This document shows, piece by piece, positions 17,341-25,653 of a stretch of 64,000 nt of DNA. Below the pieces are notes generated by a model, which was not told where the DNA came from, did no database searches, and worked only from the letters and a program-made list of their open reading frames with translations. Position 1 is the stretch's first letter, and every line of letters begins with the position of its first letter. Location: NCBI GenBank assembly GCA_964351595.1, contig CAYGOT010000012.1, forward strand, positions 30,888-94,887, given 5' to 3'. This DNA is from UBA6059 sp964351595 (GTDB taxonomy: Bacteria; Bacteroidota; Bacteroidia; Cytophagales; Cyclobacteriaceae). A program made the translations under genes and the position numbers.

Positions 17341-18579
17341 TCAATCGCGCCGTAGAAAGATGAAATCACCTCCTTCATCGCCGGCCTGTGATATGGGACC
17401 GTACTGCGGTACCTGACCGTTAGGGCTGTTGTTGATCACCGCAATCTTAAAGTTTCTGAACAGCTGATCAGCCGAGAGCAGGGGAGCTTCGTTGCTGATA
17501 AGATTTTTCAGTAGGTATTGAATAAAGACACTCTTATCAGGAACCGTCTTGAGTGTGCCGCTAGTCATCGCCTTCCTGCTGGGTAGCTTATACAGCTCCA
17601 GTATCGCACGGCTGTTTTCGAAAGCCGCCCGTTCTTTCAGAATACCGCCACTAAAGCAAGCGTCAGAGATCAGCAGGGTATGCTTTGATTTGATGCCTCC
17701 CACATAATCTCTCAGCGTACTGTTAGACAACCAGTATGACTTGGAATTGATGTAAGCATCTGCCGGCAGCCAGTACCCCTGGTTGAGCTGAGTATTCCAA
17801 ATGCCATGGCCAGCATAGAAGATTAATAGGTTGTCCGTTTCTGTGACCTTCATGGCGAGCTGATCCAGTGCATTGATAATGCCCTCCCGGCTCGCGTTTT
17901 CCAGGACAGTCACATTTTCTTTATCAAAGGAGTAATAGGTAGTTAAGACTTCAGACAACTGTTGGGCGTCATTGATGGGATTATCCAAATTCTGGATATT
18001 CTCATCCTCATATTGGTTGATACCAATAATGAGCGCATAATACTTTCTTTTGGAGAGCTCTTCAACCAATGTCTGCCCAAGTTCATCTTCTTGAGCGATG
18101 GTTGGCGGTGAGTTTGACAGCTGCTGATTTGATCGCATAGGTGGTAAGGAGGCTGCTGTGGTGATCTCTTCCCGAAACAGTGTGACATTTCCACTGACCA
18201 GAGGAGCACAGGTGTTGAGCCTCATGTCTCCTTTCCATCGACCCGAAAGTATTTCTTTGCCACCATTCTTGGTAAAGGCCAGCGTATTGTTGGCCATACA
18301 GGATAGACCTGTTTTGTAGATGATCTCTACACCTTCAAGTTCGATTTTAGTATTCTTAATTTCCCCTTCGACCCTGACTTTGATTGAGTCATTCTTGTCA
18401 ATGTTCTTCGAGAATAGGAAACCTGTTACTTTAACTCCGGACTGCTCCAGTTCATACCTCAGGTGTATAGTTTCCCTGGCAAAAGTGGATGTGCCAAGCC
18501 AGTTGCCACTGATATCAATGGACTGGGCAGCTATCACTTGCTGAGACAAAATGAATATGACGACCAGCGCGAATCTCAT
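17341..18579 (-). CDS. Exported caspase-like (peptidase C14) protein
   Basis: 412 residues. Signal peptide 1-19 (cleavage near VIAAQS). An N-terminal beta-rich module (about 20-135; GNWLGT and LSGRWKGDMRL at its ends) reads like a lipocalin or DUF-type repeat; then a proline- and serine-rich linker, then the caspase-hemoglobinase fold: YYALIIGINQYED (180-192), the catalytic His in YAGHG (H258) and the catalytic Cys in SDACFSGG (C308). Both catalytic residues are present, so it should be an active cysteine protease of metacaspase/orthocaspase type. Export makes it different from cytoplasmic bacterial caspase-like proteins tied to defence; it might process envelope or secreted proteins. Transcribed alone; divergent from the IorA gene. 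Confidence 0.9.
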   Translation of the reverse strand: MRFALVVIFILSQQVIAAQSIDISGNWLGTSTFARETIHLRYELEQSGVKVTGFLFSKNIDKNDSIKVRVEGEIKNTKIELEGVEIIYKTGLSCMANNTLAFTKNGGKEILSGRWKGDMRLNTCAPLVSGNVTLFREEITTAASLPPMRSNQQLSNSPPTIAQEDELGQTLVEELSKRKYYALIIGINQYEDENIQNLDNPINDAQQLSEVLTTYYSFDKENVTVLENASREGIINALDQLAMKVTETDNLLIFYAGHGIWNTQLNQGYWLPADAYINSKSYWLSNSTLRDYVGGIKSKHTLLISDACFSGGILKERAAFENSRAILELYKLPSRKAMTSGTLKTVPDKSVFIQYLLKNLISNEAPLLSADQLFRNFKIAVINNSPNGQVPQYGPISQAGDEGGDFIFLRRD

Positions 18580-18776
18580 GTGGTGAATTTAAGAAATATT
18601 GCGTCATGCTGATTATTGAAGGCATTACCATAATTATTAGAACTGGCTCACGAGACGATTAGCCAAAATAAGTTGCTCGAATCACCCCCTTTCAATTTTG
18701 ATCAACCGTCTGAATTTGGTACATTCCTCAATTAGTGAATTCTAGAATTTTGTTTTCCAATAAAACCCCATTACTC

Positions 18777-19241
18777 ATGGCTCAATTCAATCTCAAAATT
18801 AACGGTGAAAACAAACAGGTAGATGTTGCACCTGATACGCCCATGCTCTGGGTACTGAGAGATGATCTCGATATGGTCGGGACCAAGTACGGGTGTGGTG
18901 TAGCCATGTGCGGAGCTTGTACGATTCACCTGGATGGCAATGCAATGCGATCTTGTCAACTCCCCGTTTCAGCAGCTGAGGGTAAGTCCATTACGACCAT
19001 AGAAGGACTTTCTGCTAATGGTGATCACCCTGTTCAAAAAGCATGGTTGGACATAGACGTTCCTCAGTGTGGCTACTGTCAGTCAGGACAGATCATGAAC
19101 GCCGCAGCATTGTTACAACGGAATTCGAACCCCACAGACGAAGAAATAGAATCAGCCATGAATGGCAATATATGCCGCTGTGGCACTTATACCAGGATCA
19201 AAGAGGCCATCAAGGTGGCGGCCGCTAATTCCCAATCATAA
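18777..19241 (+). CDS. iorA: Small [2Fe-2S] subunit of a molybdenum hydroxylase (IorA-like)
   Basis: 154 residues from the ATG at 18777; an upstream in-frame start at 18735 would add only a non-conserved tail. Two [2Fe-2S] clusters of the xanthine-oxidase family small subunit are visible: the plant-ferredoxin-type set C40, C45, C48, C60 and the helical set C98, C101, C133, C135 (QCGYCQSGQ and CRCGTY). It passes electrons from the molybdenum subunit encoded 10 bp downstream. The likely reaction is hydroxylation of an N-heterocycle or aldehyde. The electron acceptor is not encoded here. Confidence 0.93.
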   Translation: MAQFNLKINGENKQVDVAPDTPMLWVLRDDLDMVGTKYGCGVAMCGACTIHLDGNAMRSCQLPVSAAEGKSITTIEGLSANGDHPVQKAWLDIDVPQCGYCQSGQIMNAAALLQRNSNPTDEEIESAMNGNICRCGTYTRIKEAIKVAAANSQS

Positions 19242-19251
19242 TTTCAGCAAA

Positions 19252-21480
19252 ATGACATTTATTAAAACACATCACAACCGTCGTTCATTCCTGAAAGTAT
19301 CAGCTGCAGCAGGTGGTGGCATGATGATAGGATTTAGCTTTCTGACAAGATGTACTCCTGCCAACGAAAAAATAGGTTTGGCTGTGCCAAGCGAATGGTT
19401 TGATCTCAACGGATATATCAAAATTGGCAACACCGGGCTTGTGACCATTTTTAGTCCCAATCCGGAAATCGGCCAGAACGTCATGACTTCCATGCCCATG
19501 GTGGTGGCTGAGGAGCTTGATGTCAAATGGGAACACGTAGTGGTCGAACAAGGATCACTGGATGAAGATGCTTTCAAAAACCCACAGTTTGCAGGAGGAA
19601 GCCTGTCGCTCAAACTTGGCTGGGATGCCTTGCGAATGGCAGGAGCCGCAGGCAAAAGAATGCTGCTGGAAGCAGCAGCCAAGGAATGGAGTGTAGGTGT
19701 GGGTGACCTTGAGGCTGCTGATGGCATGATTAAAGAAAAGAACGGTGACCGAACCGTTGGATATGGGGAAATTGCTTCTAAAGCAGTAGGCATTGAAGTA
19801 CCCGAAGAGATCGAGCTAAAGGAACCAAAGGATTACAAAATTATAGGCACTTTCAAAAAGAACGTGGAAGGTTCCAAGATCGTCAGTGGTAAGCCTTTGT
19901 TTGGATTGGACTTCAAGCGCGACGGCATGAAGCTGGCAATGATCGAGCATCCTCCGGCATTCGGAATGAAAGTGAAAGATTTCAATGTGGATGAAATCAA
20001 GGCAATGGATGGTGTTACAGACGCCTTCACCATTGACACCACATTTGACGAATCAGATTTAGATCCGAGTTGGAGTTGGTCTACTGTGAATGCTTTTAAG
20101 AATTTAGTTGCGATAGTTGGGAACTCCACCTGGCAATTAATGAAGGCCAAAAAGGCACTGAAGGTTAATTATGAATCGATTACTGAGCCGGAAGACTCTG
20201 ATATGCACGCCAAGCGTCTGGAAGATGACCTTCAAAATGGCGCTGTGATACAGGAGAGAAGAGATGGTGATACAGACGCTGCTTTTGCAAGTGCTGCGAA
20301 AGTGATAGAGCGAACCTATACTTCACCCTTTATGGCGCACAACACGCTAGAGCCAATGAATTTCTTTGCGGACGTCAAGGAAAACTCCGTGGAGTTGGTT
20401 GGACCTGTTCAAACACCGAAGGCATTGGAAGATGCTGCGTCAAAGATGCTGGGTATTCCGGTAGAGAATATTACGGTAGATATGACCCGAATGGGCGGAG
20501 GGTTTGGCAGGAGGCTTTATGGACATTTCGGTCTTGAAGCGGCCGCTATTTCCAAAGTGGCGGGTGTGCCTATTAAACTTATCTATTCCAGAGAGGATGA
20601 TATGACCCAGGGGACTTACCGACCTCCTTACCGATCAACTTATAAGGCGGGACTTGATGCCAATAATAACCTTATTGCCTTTTCTGCTAAGGGCGTTGGG
20701 TTACCACAAGGTCCGGTTTTTCCAAACAGGTTTCCAGCAGGAGCAGTGGACAATTACACAGCAGTAAAACTGGGTTCCAACACTAATATTTCGACTGGAG
20801 CCTGGAGGGCACCTGATTCGCATTTCACGGCAGGTGTGGAGCAGGCATTTATCGATGAAGTTGCTGAAGCGGCTGGCAAAGACCCGATCGAATTCAGGTT
20901 GGAGATGTTCGATAGGGCCAAAAATAACCCTGTGGGTGAGGAATACGACTATGATGCAGATCGCTATGCAGGTGTCCTGAAGCTGGTCAGGGAAAAATCC
21001 GGTTGGGGTAAGGATACGCCAGGTGTACATCGAGGAGTGGCTGCCTATTACTGCCATTCATCTTATGTTGCTCAGGTTTTTGACATTGTCATGGATGATG
21101 GGCGGCCTATCGTCCAAAAAGTATGGTGTGCCGTCGATTGCGGTATTGTGGTAAACAAAGAAGGCGCAATCAATATCATTCAGGGAGGTGTGATCGACGG
21201 GATCGGTCATGCCATGTACAGTGAGCTGAAATTTAAGAACGGAGCACCTGTATCCAACAACTTCAACACTTACCAACTCATTCGTCATAGTCAGGCGCCC
21301 AGGGAGATTGAAGTGTTCTTTGTGGAGAATGAAATAGCACCAACCGGACTAGGTGAGCCGGGATTACCACCGGCAGTAGGTGCATTGGCCAATGCCCTCT
21401 ACAAAGCTACAGGTAAGCGCTATTATCACAATCCGTTTAGTACCGCTGACCAACAGCAGTTTAATTTGGAAGTGGGTTGA
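19252..21480 (+). CDS. iorB: Molybdopterin-binding large subunit (IorB/aldehyde dehydrogenase-like)
   Basis: 742 residues from the ATG at 19252, preferred over a longer frame because this start puts a twin-arginine signal at the N-terminus: NRRSFLKVSAAAGGG (residues 9-23). The folded enzyme is therefore exported via Tat together with its small subunit. Moco-binding text includes GGGFGRRLYGHFGLEAA and, near the C-terminus, LGEPGLPPAVGALANAL, where the Glu corresponds to the active-site Glu of the family. This is the 'isoquinoline 1-oxidoreductase' subgroup. The frame ends without a fused cytochrome c domain, so a separate acceptor is needed. Followed by a strong terminator, so IorAB is a two-gene operon. 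Substrate unknown. Confidence 0.93.
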   Translation: MTFIKTHHNRRSFLKVSAAAGGGMMIGFSFLTRCTPANEKIGLAVPSEWFDLNGYIKIGNTGLVTIFSPNPEIGQNVMTSMPMVVAEELDVKWEHVVVEQGSLDEDAFKNPQFAGGSLSLKLGWDALRMAGAAGKRMLLEAAAKEWSVGVGDLEAADGMIKEKNGDRTVGYGEIASKAVGIEVPEEIELKEPKDYKIIGTFKKNVEGSKIVSGKPLFGLDFKRDGMKLAMIEHPPAFGMKVKDFNVDEIKAMDGVTDAFTIDTTFDESDLDPSWSWSTVNAFKNLVAIVGNSTWQLMKAKKALKVNYESITEPEDSDMHAKRLEDDLQNGAVIQERRDGDTDAAFASAAKVIERTYTSPFMAHNTLEPMNFFADVKENSVELVGPVQTPKALEDAASKMLGIPVENITVDMTRMGGGFGRRLYGHFGLEAAAISKVAGVPIKLIYSREDDMTQGTYRPPYRSTYKAGLDANNNLIAFSAKGVGLPQGPVFPNRFPAGAVDNYTAVKLGSNTNISTGAWRAPDSHFTAGVEQAFIDEVAEAAGKDPIEFRLEMFDRAKNNPVGEEYDYDADRYAGVLKLVREKSGWGKDTPGVHRGVAAYYCHSSYVAQVFDIVMDDGRPIVQKVWCAVDCGIVVNKEGAINIIQGGVIDGIGHAMYSELKFKNGAPVSNNFNTYQLIRHSQAPREIEVFFVENEIAPTGLGEPGLPPAVGALANALYKATGKRYYHNPFSTADQQQFNLEVG

Positions 21481-21615
21481 TAAGGGATGAACTGAAGCTT
21501 ACTTAGAAATTCAAACCACGGGTTGAGTTAGAATGATTTCGTCCCATTCTTAACTCCGTTGGACGTGAAAGCAGATATTCAGTTAGGCCAAAATATCGAC
21601 ATTCGAATACGTACA

Positions 21616-21650
21616 AAAGAGACTGTACCAATCGGGCAGTCTCTTTTTTT
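21616..21650 (+). terminator. Rho-independent terminator after iorAB
   Basis: Perfect 10-bp stem (AAAGAGACTG at 21616-21625; CAGTCTCTTT at 21637-21646) with an 11-nt loop and a T-run of at least seven. It separates the hydroxylase operon from the MscS gene. Confidence 0.9.
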
Positions 21651-21746
21651 AGCCGGTAATGCAGACTAACGAAAGGTCAGCAACCTGATGGTGGTTTCGC
21701 GATTAATTCTGAAATTAGTTCTCGCCTCTGAATTCAAGAGTTTACC

Positions 21747-22682
21747 ATGGACATCATCCAATTAATAGAAGAAACCTGGAACCTCACCACTGACACCCAG
21801 CTCAAGGTATTGTACTCCTTGCTGGCGATTATTGTCCTTTGGGTTATTCGCAATCTCCTCATCAAGTTGATCCACAACCAACTGGAAAACCCCAAGGAGA
21901 GGTATCATTGGAGAAATGGCGTCAAGAACACCTATTATATCTTGTTGGTGGTTGTCATTGGCTCTATATGGATAGATAAGATTGGATCACTAGCTACTTT
22001 TTTTGGTTTGGTTACCGCAGGTTTTGCTATTGCACTGCAAGACCCTATTGTCAATCTCGCGGGTTGGATATTTATCCTTATCAGAAAACCCTTCGAGATG
22101 GGAGATAGGGTGCAAATTGGAGAGCATAGTGGTGATGTGATTGATATCCGTTTTTTTCAGTTTACGATCAATGAGACGAACAACTGGGTAGATGCAGACC
22201 AGAGCACGGGCCGGATTATCCATATCCCCAACGGACACATCTTTAAGTACCCACAGGCTAACTATACCCAGGGGTTCACCCATATCTGGAATGAAATTGG
22301 GGTACAGGTGACTTTTGAGAGTAATTGGAAAAAGGCCAAGCACCTACTTGAGCGGATCGTCAACGATCACGCCGAAATACTTACGGATGAAGCTCAGCGA
22401 CGACTTATCGAGGCTTCTAAGAAGTACATGATTTTTTACACCGCACTTACGCCGATCGTCTACACATCAGTCAAGGATAGTGGGGTGATGCTCACCATGA
22501 GATACCTGGTCAACCCTCGCGGGCGAAGAGCGACAGAGCACAAAATTTGGGAGGATGTGTTAGAGACCTTTAAAGAAAACCAAGACATTGATTTGGCCTA
22601 CCCCACACAGCGTATTTACTACAACCTTCAGGAAGGCAAAGCAGGCACTACCAGTAAGCCAAATTTCCCTCAGAGCACTTGA
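21747..22682 (+). CDS. MscS-family mechanosensitive channel
   Basis: 311 residues. Three N-terminal helices (about 20-38, 62-78, 84-103), the last being the pore-lining TM3-like segment GLVTAGFAIALQDPIVNLAGW, followed by the MscS beta domain (GDRVQIGEHSGDVIDIRFFQFT). A cytoplasmic alpha/beta domain follows to the end. Opens on membrane tension to release solutes and ions. The stop is followed by a 13-bp inverted repeat and then by palindromic repeat elements. A second MscS protein is encoded at 41624-42433. Confidence 0.92.
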   Translation: MDIIQLIEETWNLTTDTQLKVLYSLLAIIVLWVIRNLLIKLIHNQLENPKERYHWRNGVKNTYYILLVVVIGSIWIDKIGSLATFFGLVTAGFAIALQDPIVNLAGWIFILIRKPFEMGDRVQIGEHSGDVIDIRFFQFTINETNNWVDADQSTGRIIHIPNGHIFKYPQANYTQGFTHIWNEIGVQVTFESNWKKAKHLLERIVNDHAEILTDEAQRRLIEASKKYMIFYTALTPIVYTSVKDSGVMLTMRYLVNPRGRRATEHKIWEDVLETFKENQDIDLAYPTQRIYYNLQEGKAGTTSKPNFPQST

Positions 22683-22718
22683 GATGCTGTTATGGGTGCA
22701 GTCCATCGTATCGCCATA

Positions 22719-22799
22719 AGTGGTGGGACGAATACTCTATAGTCTTTCTGCTGACCTATGAGTTTTCTACTACAGCTCTACTATACTCGTCCCACCACT
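22719..22799. repeat. 13-bp inverted repeat after the MscS gene
   Basis: AGTGGTGGGACGA at 22719-22731 pairs perfectly with TCGTCCCACCACT at 22787-22799; the loop is 55 bp. The arm sequence GTCCCACCAC also bounds the repeat elements downstream, so this hairpin is part of the same repeat family rather than a conventional terminator. Confidence 0.75.
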
Positions 22800-23094
22800 A
22801 GGATTCACCACCCTGGGGCCCTTTTGCAAAGCGTTCCCATTTTCCAGTTGCATTCGGTATGTGGTCGACTACAGGAACACAATGTACAAATGGTTAAAAC
22901 CATTATTGTATGCGGAAACCCATAGCCCCGGGTTTAAACCCGGGGCTATGTTTGATATTGTATTAGGTCAACCGTTTTAACGGTTTATGATTCTATTCCT
23001 ACTCAGGTTCATTTGTAAGAGACTCTGAGACTGTGGTTCGCCCCACTACCAGGATTCACCACCCTGGGGCCCTTTTGCAAAGCGTTCCCATTTT
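22789..23094. repeat. Intergenic palindromic repeat, copy 1, flanked by a 44-bp direct repeat
   Basis: A 44-bp stretch at 22800-22843 recurs exactly at 23051-23094. Between the two lie three palindromes in a row: 22889-22904 (AATGGTT/AACCATT), 22921-22950 (30 bp, core CCCCGGGTTTAAACCCGGGG) and 22970-22985 (AACCGTT/AACGGTT). The tail GACTCTGAGACTGTGGTTCG follows at 23021-23040. Two more copies lie at 24829-25465. Confidence 0.85.
22921..22950. repeat. 30-bp perfect palindrome, copy 1
   Basis: Perfect self-complementary 30-mer (core CCCCGGGTTTAAACCCGGGG extended by CATAG and CTATG). Identical copies are at 24953-24982 and 25348-25377. REP/BIME-like in form; such elements in Bacteroidota are sometimes moved by REP-associated tyrosine transposases, but none is encoded in the window. 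Confidence 0.9.
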
Positions 23095-23133
23095 TGCCGC
23101 GCACTCCCAATATTTATTACTGCATTCCCAAAC

Positions 23134-23643
23134 CTACCCACAATACGGACAGTCGGGAATATTTGGGTCATTTGCCTGAAAAGACCTGTAAATGTCACAG
23201 GAAGCATCAATACCCTGTTGAAAGTCCTCACATGTATAGATATAGGCAGCCTGGCATTGAGAATCTATCTGAGTATCGAATAATGGACCATCGTACTCAT
23301 TATCACATAGGCTTCCCTGGTTATTGACAGGCACATCATCCTTAAATGCACCATTGGGACCTGGCTTGCTCAAATCATTGGCTTCTACAGTATATCGACC
23401 CTCGAAACTTGCATCTGAGGCTACCGTGTAACCGAGTGAAGGACACGAAGCTCCTGCGTGGTAGACCACCTCACCTGTTGCTATGTTACCACATAGTTCG
23501 GGACTCACAGCGTTAAGGCATGAGTAGCTTGCACCCCCTGTTGCTGAAGGGAATTTCATTTCGCAAGCTCCTTCCTCTTCTCCACAAGAAACCACCAGGA
23601 ATGATGCGGAGAAAATTATCACGGAAAGGGAAAATCTTATCAT
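23134..23643 (-). CDS. Cysteine-rich lipoprotein of unknown function
   Basis: 169 residues. Signal peptide with lipobox VVSC (Cys20) followed by GEEEG, an acidic stretch like the outer-membrane/surface export signals of Bacteroidota lipoproteins. The mature part has ten further cysteines spaced over the chain, enough for five disulfides, and no family I recognise. It ends in PDCPYCG. It is enclosed on both sides by copies of the palindromic repeat family, together with the regulator gene upstream. The gap to that gene is 71 bp, so co-transcription is possible. Confidence 0.7.
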   Translation of the reverse strand: MIRFSLSVIIFSASFLVVSCGEEEGACEMKFPSATGGASYSCLNAVSPELCGNIATGEVVYHAGASCPSLGYTVASDASFEGRYTVEANDLSKPGPNGAFKDDVPVNNQGSLCDNEYDGPLFDTQIDSQCQAAYIYTCEDFQQGIDASCDIYRSFQANDPNIPDCPYCG

Positions 23644-23714
23644 AAACTTGAGCGTAATTCAAGTATGAAAGGTGTCCTTATTTTGCGGTACATCAAATCC
23701 CCATTTATGGGGAT

Positions 23715-24503
23715 TTATATCAATCCATTTCGCAAACAATACGCCACCAGTTCGACGGAATTTTTGACTCCTGCCTTCTTGATAGTATTCTTTTTGTGAG
23801 TAATGATGGTTTCGGTAGAGACATTGGTCTTATCAGCAATCTCCTTGGCTGTGAAGCCTTGAGTAAGCAGTTTGATCACTTCTAATTCCCGGTAGGTAAA
23901 AGGATGAGTGAGATGGTGATCAGCCAATTTAGGCCCATCTTCGAGCATGTTGATGCCCAGGTAGGAGGGTTCACCATTGAGGCCTGTAAAGGAAATTTTG
24001 TAATTGTTGGTTGGTGTGATATGCGAAATATCGGTGTGTATACCAAGTACCTTGACCAGAGAACCATCTGGGGTCGTCTGGAGAGTGATCGTCTGAATTA
24101 AGAAGAGTCGATAGCCTCCATTTGCTACTTTTTCTCTTACACAATAACTGATCTTGTAGTTGGTGATCTTGTCTTGATCAATTTTGTTCCTGATAAAATC
24201 CGCAACGTAATCCTCGCACTTAAGGACAAAGTCTATATCATCCGGGTGAAAAAGTTCAAGCAAATCGTAAAGCTTTTTCCCCTTAAGGTCAACACCTAGC
24301 ATAGTCTGAGCACCTGGACTTACCGTCTCAAACGTCAAAGTAGGAGAGTCTATGATATAATAGTAGTGAGGTCCGGGACAGAAAAAACTGGAGATGACCT
24401 GCTCAAACCTCGAACTGTCAAATAGCTGTCGCTCAATAGTGGCCGGAGCAAGATAGTTTTGATGGTTATTGTAAAGATCAATAAGTACCTTATCCCGTGG
24501 CAT
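23715..24503 (-). CDS. PAS domain LuxR-family transcription regulator
   Basis: 262 residues. N-terminal to middle part is a PAS domain (about 45-165; FETVSPGAQTMLGVDLKGKKLYDL and a late VLGIHTDIS), the C-terminal 60 residues a LuxR/GerE helix-turn-helix (YRELEVIKLLTQGFTAKEIADK ... ETIITHKKNTIKKAG). No receiver domain, so it senses a ligand or an envelope change directly through PAS. It is one of a common Bacteroidota group of PAS-LuxR proteins. It lies directly upstream of the cysteine-rich lipoprotein on the same strand and may control it. Confidence 0.92.
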   Translation of the reverse strand: MPRDKVLIDLYNNHQNYLAPATIERQLFDSSRFEQVISSFFCPGPHYYYIIDSPTLTFETVSPGAQTMLGVDLKGKKLYDLLELFHPDDIDFVLKCEDYVADFIRNKIDQDKITNYKISYCVREKVANGGYRLFLIQTITLQTTPDGSLVKVLGIHTDISHITPTNNYKISFTGLNGEPSYLGINMLEDGPKLADHHLTHPFTYRELEVIKLLTQGFTAKEIADKTNVSTETIITHKKNTIKKAGVKNSVELVAYCLRNGLI

Positions 24504-24952
24504 ATGCTGGTCGATATATAAGCCAATTATATATCTAATTCTTGTAATTCAGAAGGAGTATAATGCGCTTTGTAAGCCGAAAAAACGAGGCACCCAACTG
24601 AGGGTGTCCAGATGACTACTTCTGCTACTCAGAGTCACCTGCAAGAGACTCTGAGACTGTAGTTCGGCCGACCACCGACATTCACCCTCTGGAGCGCTTT
24701 TGCAAAGCGTCCCCATTTACTCCGTACTTGCAGTATGGGTGACTGATAAGAAGTGGATTACAATTCCCACTACATGGAATAACTGGATTATGAAGAAGAC
24801 ACAAGTGGGGACGCTTGCGCCAGCGGGGGGTGGTGGGACTTACCACCCTGGATCGCTTTTGTATAGTGTTCCCTTTTTTCCATTGCATTCGATATATGGT
24901 CGGCTAGTGAAACACAACGTATAAATGGTTAAAACCATTATAGTGGAAACCC

Positions 24953-24982
24953 CATAGCCCCGGGTTTAAACCCGGGGCTATG
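24953..24982. repeat. 30-bp perfect palindrome, copy 2
   Basis: Identical to 22921-22950, again flanked by AATGGTT/AACCATT (24924-24939) and AACCGTT/AACGGTT (25003-25018). Confidence 0.9.
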
Positions 24983-25347
24983 TTTGATATTATACTGTGG
25001 TCAACCGTTTTAACGGTTTACGATTCTATTCCTACTCAGTTTCACTTCTAGGAGATTCTGAGACTGTAGTTCGTCCCACCACTAGGATTCACCCTCTGGA
25101 GCGCTTTTGTAAAGCGTTCCTTTTTACTGTGTACTTAGAATACGGGTGACTGATGAGACACGCATCTTGTGGAATGATAGGCTAGAGAGGAAGGCACAAG
25201 CGGGGACGCTTGCGCCGGTGGGTGGTGGTGGGACTTACCACCCTGGATCGTTTTTGTATAGTGTTCCCATTTTTCCATTGCATTCGATATATGGTCGGCT
25301 AGTGAAACACAACGTATAAATGGTTAAAACCATTATAGTGGAAACCC

Positions 25348-25377
25348 CATAGCCCCGGGTTTAAACCCGGGGCTATG
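25348..25377. repeat. 30-bp perfect palindrome, copy 3
   Basis: Identical to the other two copies, flanked by the same two shorter hairpins (25319-25334 and 25398-25413). It lies exactly 395 bp after copy 2. Confidence 0.9.
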
Positions 25378-25515
25378 TTTGATATTATACTGTGGTCAAC
25401 CGTTTTAACGGTTTATGATTCTATTCCTACTCAGGTTCACCTGTAAGGGACTCTGAGGTCGTGGCGGTTCTCATGGAAGCTCGGAGTTCTCTCCGAGTAA
25501 CTCTGAGAGGGTAGA

Positions 25516-25650
25516 CTAAAACCAAATCGATCTTACAATCTCAAATACAATCCAAATGAGAAGAATGAACGAGCCCAATTTTAAAGCACCAAACGCACAA
25601 CCAACCTTGGCATCCCACTCCCAATCGGGTACTATGTGACCTGTTCCCAT
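25516..25650 (-). CDS. Small membrane protein ORF (44 residues) directly downstream of smc
   Basis: ATG at 25650 (minus strand), three bases after the smc stop codon, running to a TAG at 25516. The product reads MGTGHIVPDWEWD at its N-terminus, then a hydrophobic segment from about residue 25 to 40 (LGSFILLIWIVFEIV) with a short charged end, so it should be a single-pass membrane peptide. No family is known to me. Evidence for being real is the tight spacing to smc and the sensible composition (four Trp, one clear helix); evidence against is its small size and the start of repeats just below. Check by ribosome profiling or conservation in relatives. Confidence 0.5.
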   Translation of the reverse strand: MGTGHIVPDWEWDAKVGCAFGALKLGSFILLIWIVFEIVRSIWF

Positions 25651-25653
25651 GAC

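Larger units (their letters stand above)
22683..23133. other. Gene-free stretch holding inverted repeat and first palindromic repeat copy
   Basis: No supportable gene. It contains the 22719-22799 inverted repeat, the first repeat copy (22789-23030) and a second partial copy that ends at 23094. Confidence 0.75.
24626..25465. repeat. Tandem duplication of the palindromic repeat, copies 2 and 3
   Basis: Two diverged units in tandem with period 395-407 bp: corresponding points are 24829/25224 (GGTGGTGGGAC), 24953/25348 (30-bp palindrome) and 24659/25066 (GTAGTTCG). Copy 2 runs from GGTGGTGGGAC at 24829 to GTCCCACCACT at 25073-25083, imperfect terminal inverted repeats of a 255-bp element. Each unit also carries GGGGACGCTTGCGCC and the three-palindrome core. 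Copy 3 lacks the right terminal repeat. Confidence 0.85.
24504..25515. other. 1-kb gene-free stretch of repeats
   Basis: Filled by the tandem palindromic repeats (24626-25465) and short unique ends. Short open frames here (for instance 24682-24888 and 24700-24924) follow the repeat pattern, have no known family and are not called. Confidence 0.8.

Noticed and set aside
19162..19251. Longer start for the molybdopterin subunit
   Set aside because: It overlaps the small subunit gene and hides the twin-arginine signal that starts at 19252.
24682..24924. Short open frames in both strands inside the repeat region
   Set aside because: They follow the repeat pattern, have no family text and no plausible start context.
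22683..25515. CRISPR array
   Set aside because: Repeats are long palindromes with few copies and no regular spacers or cas genes.
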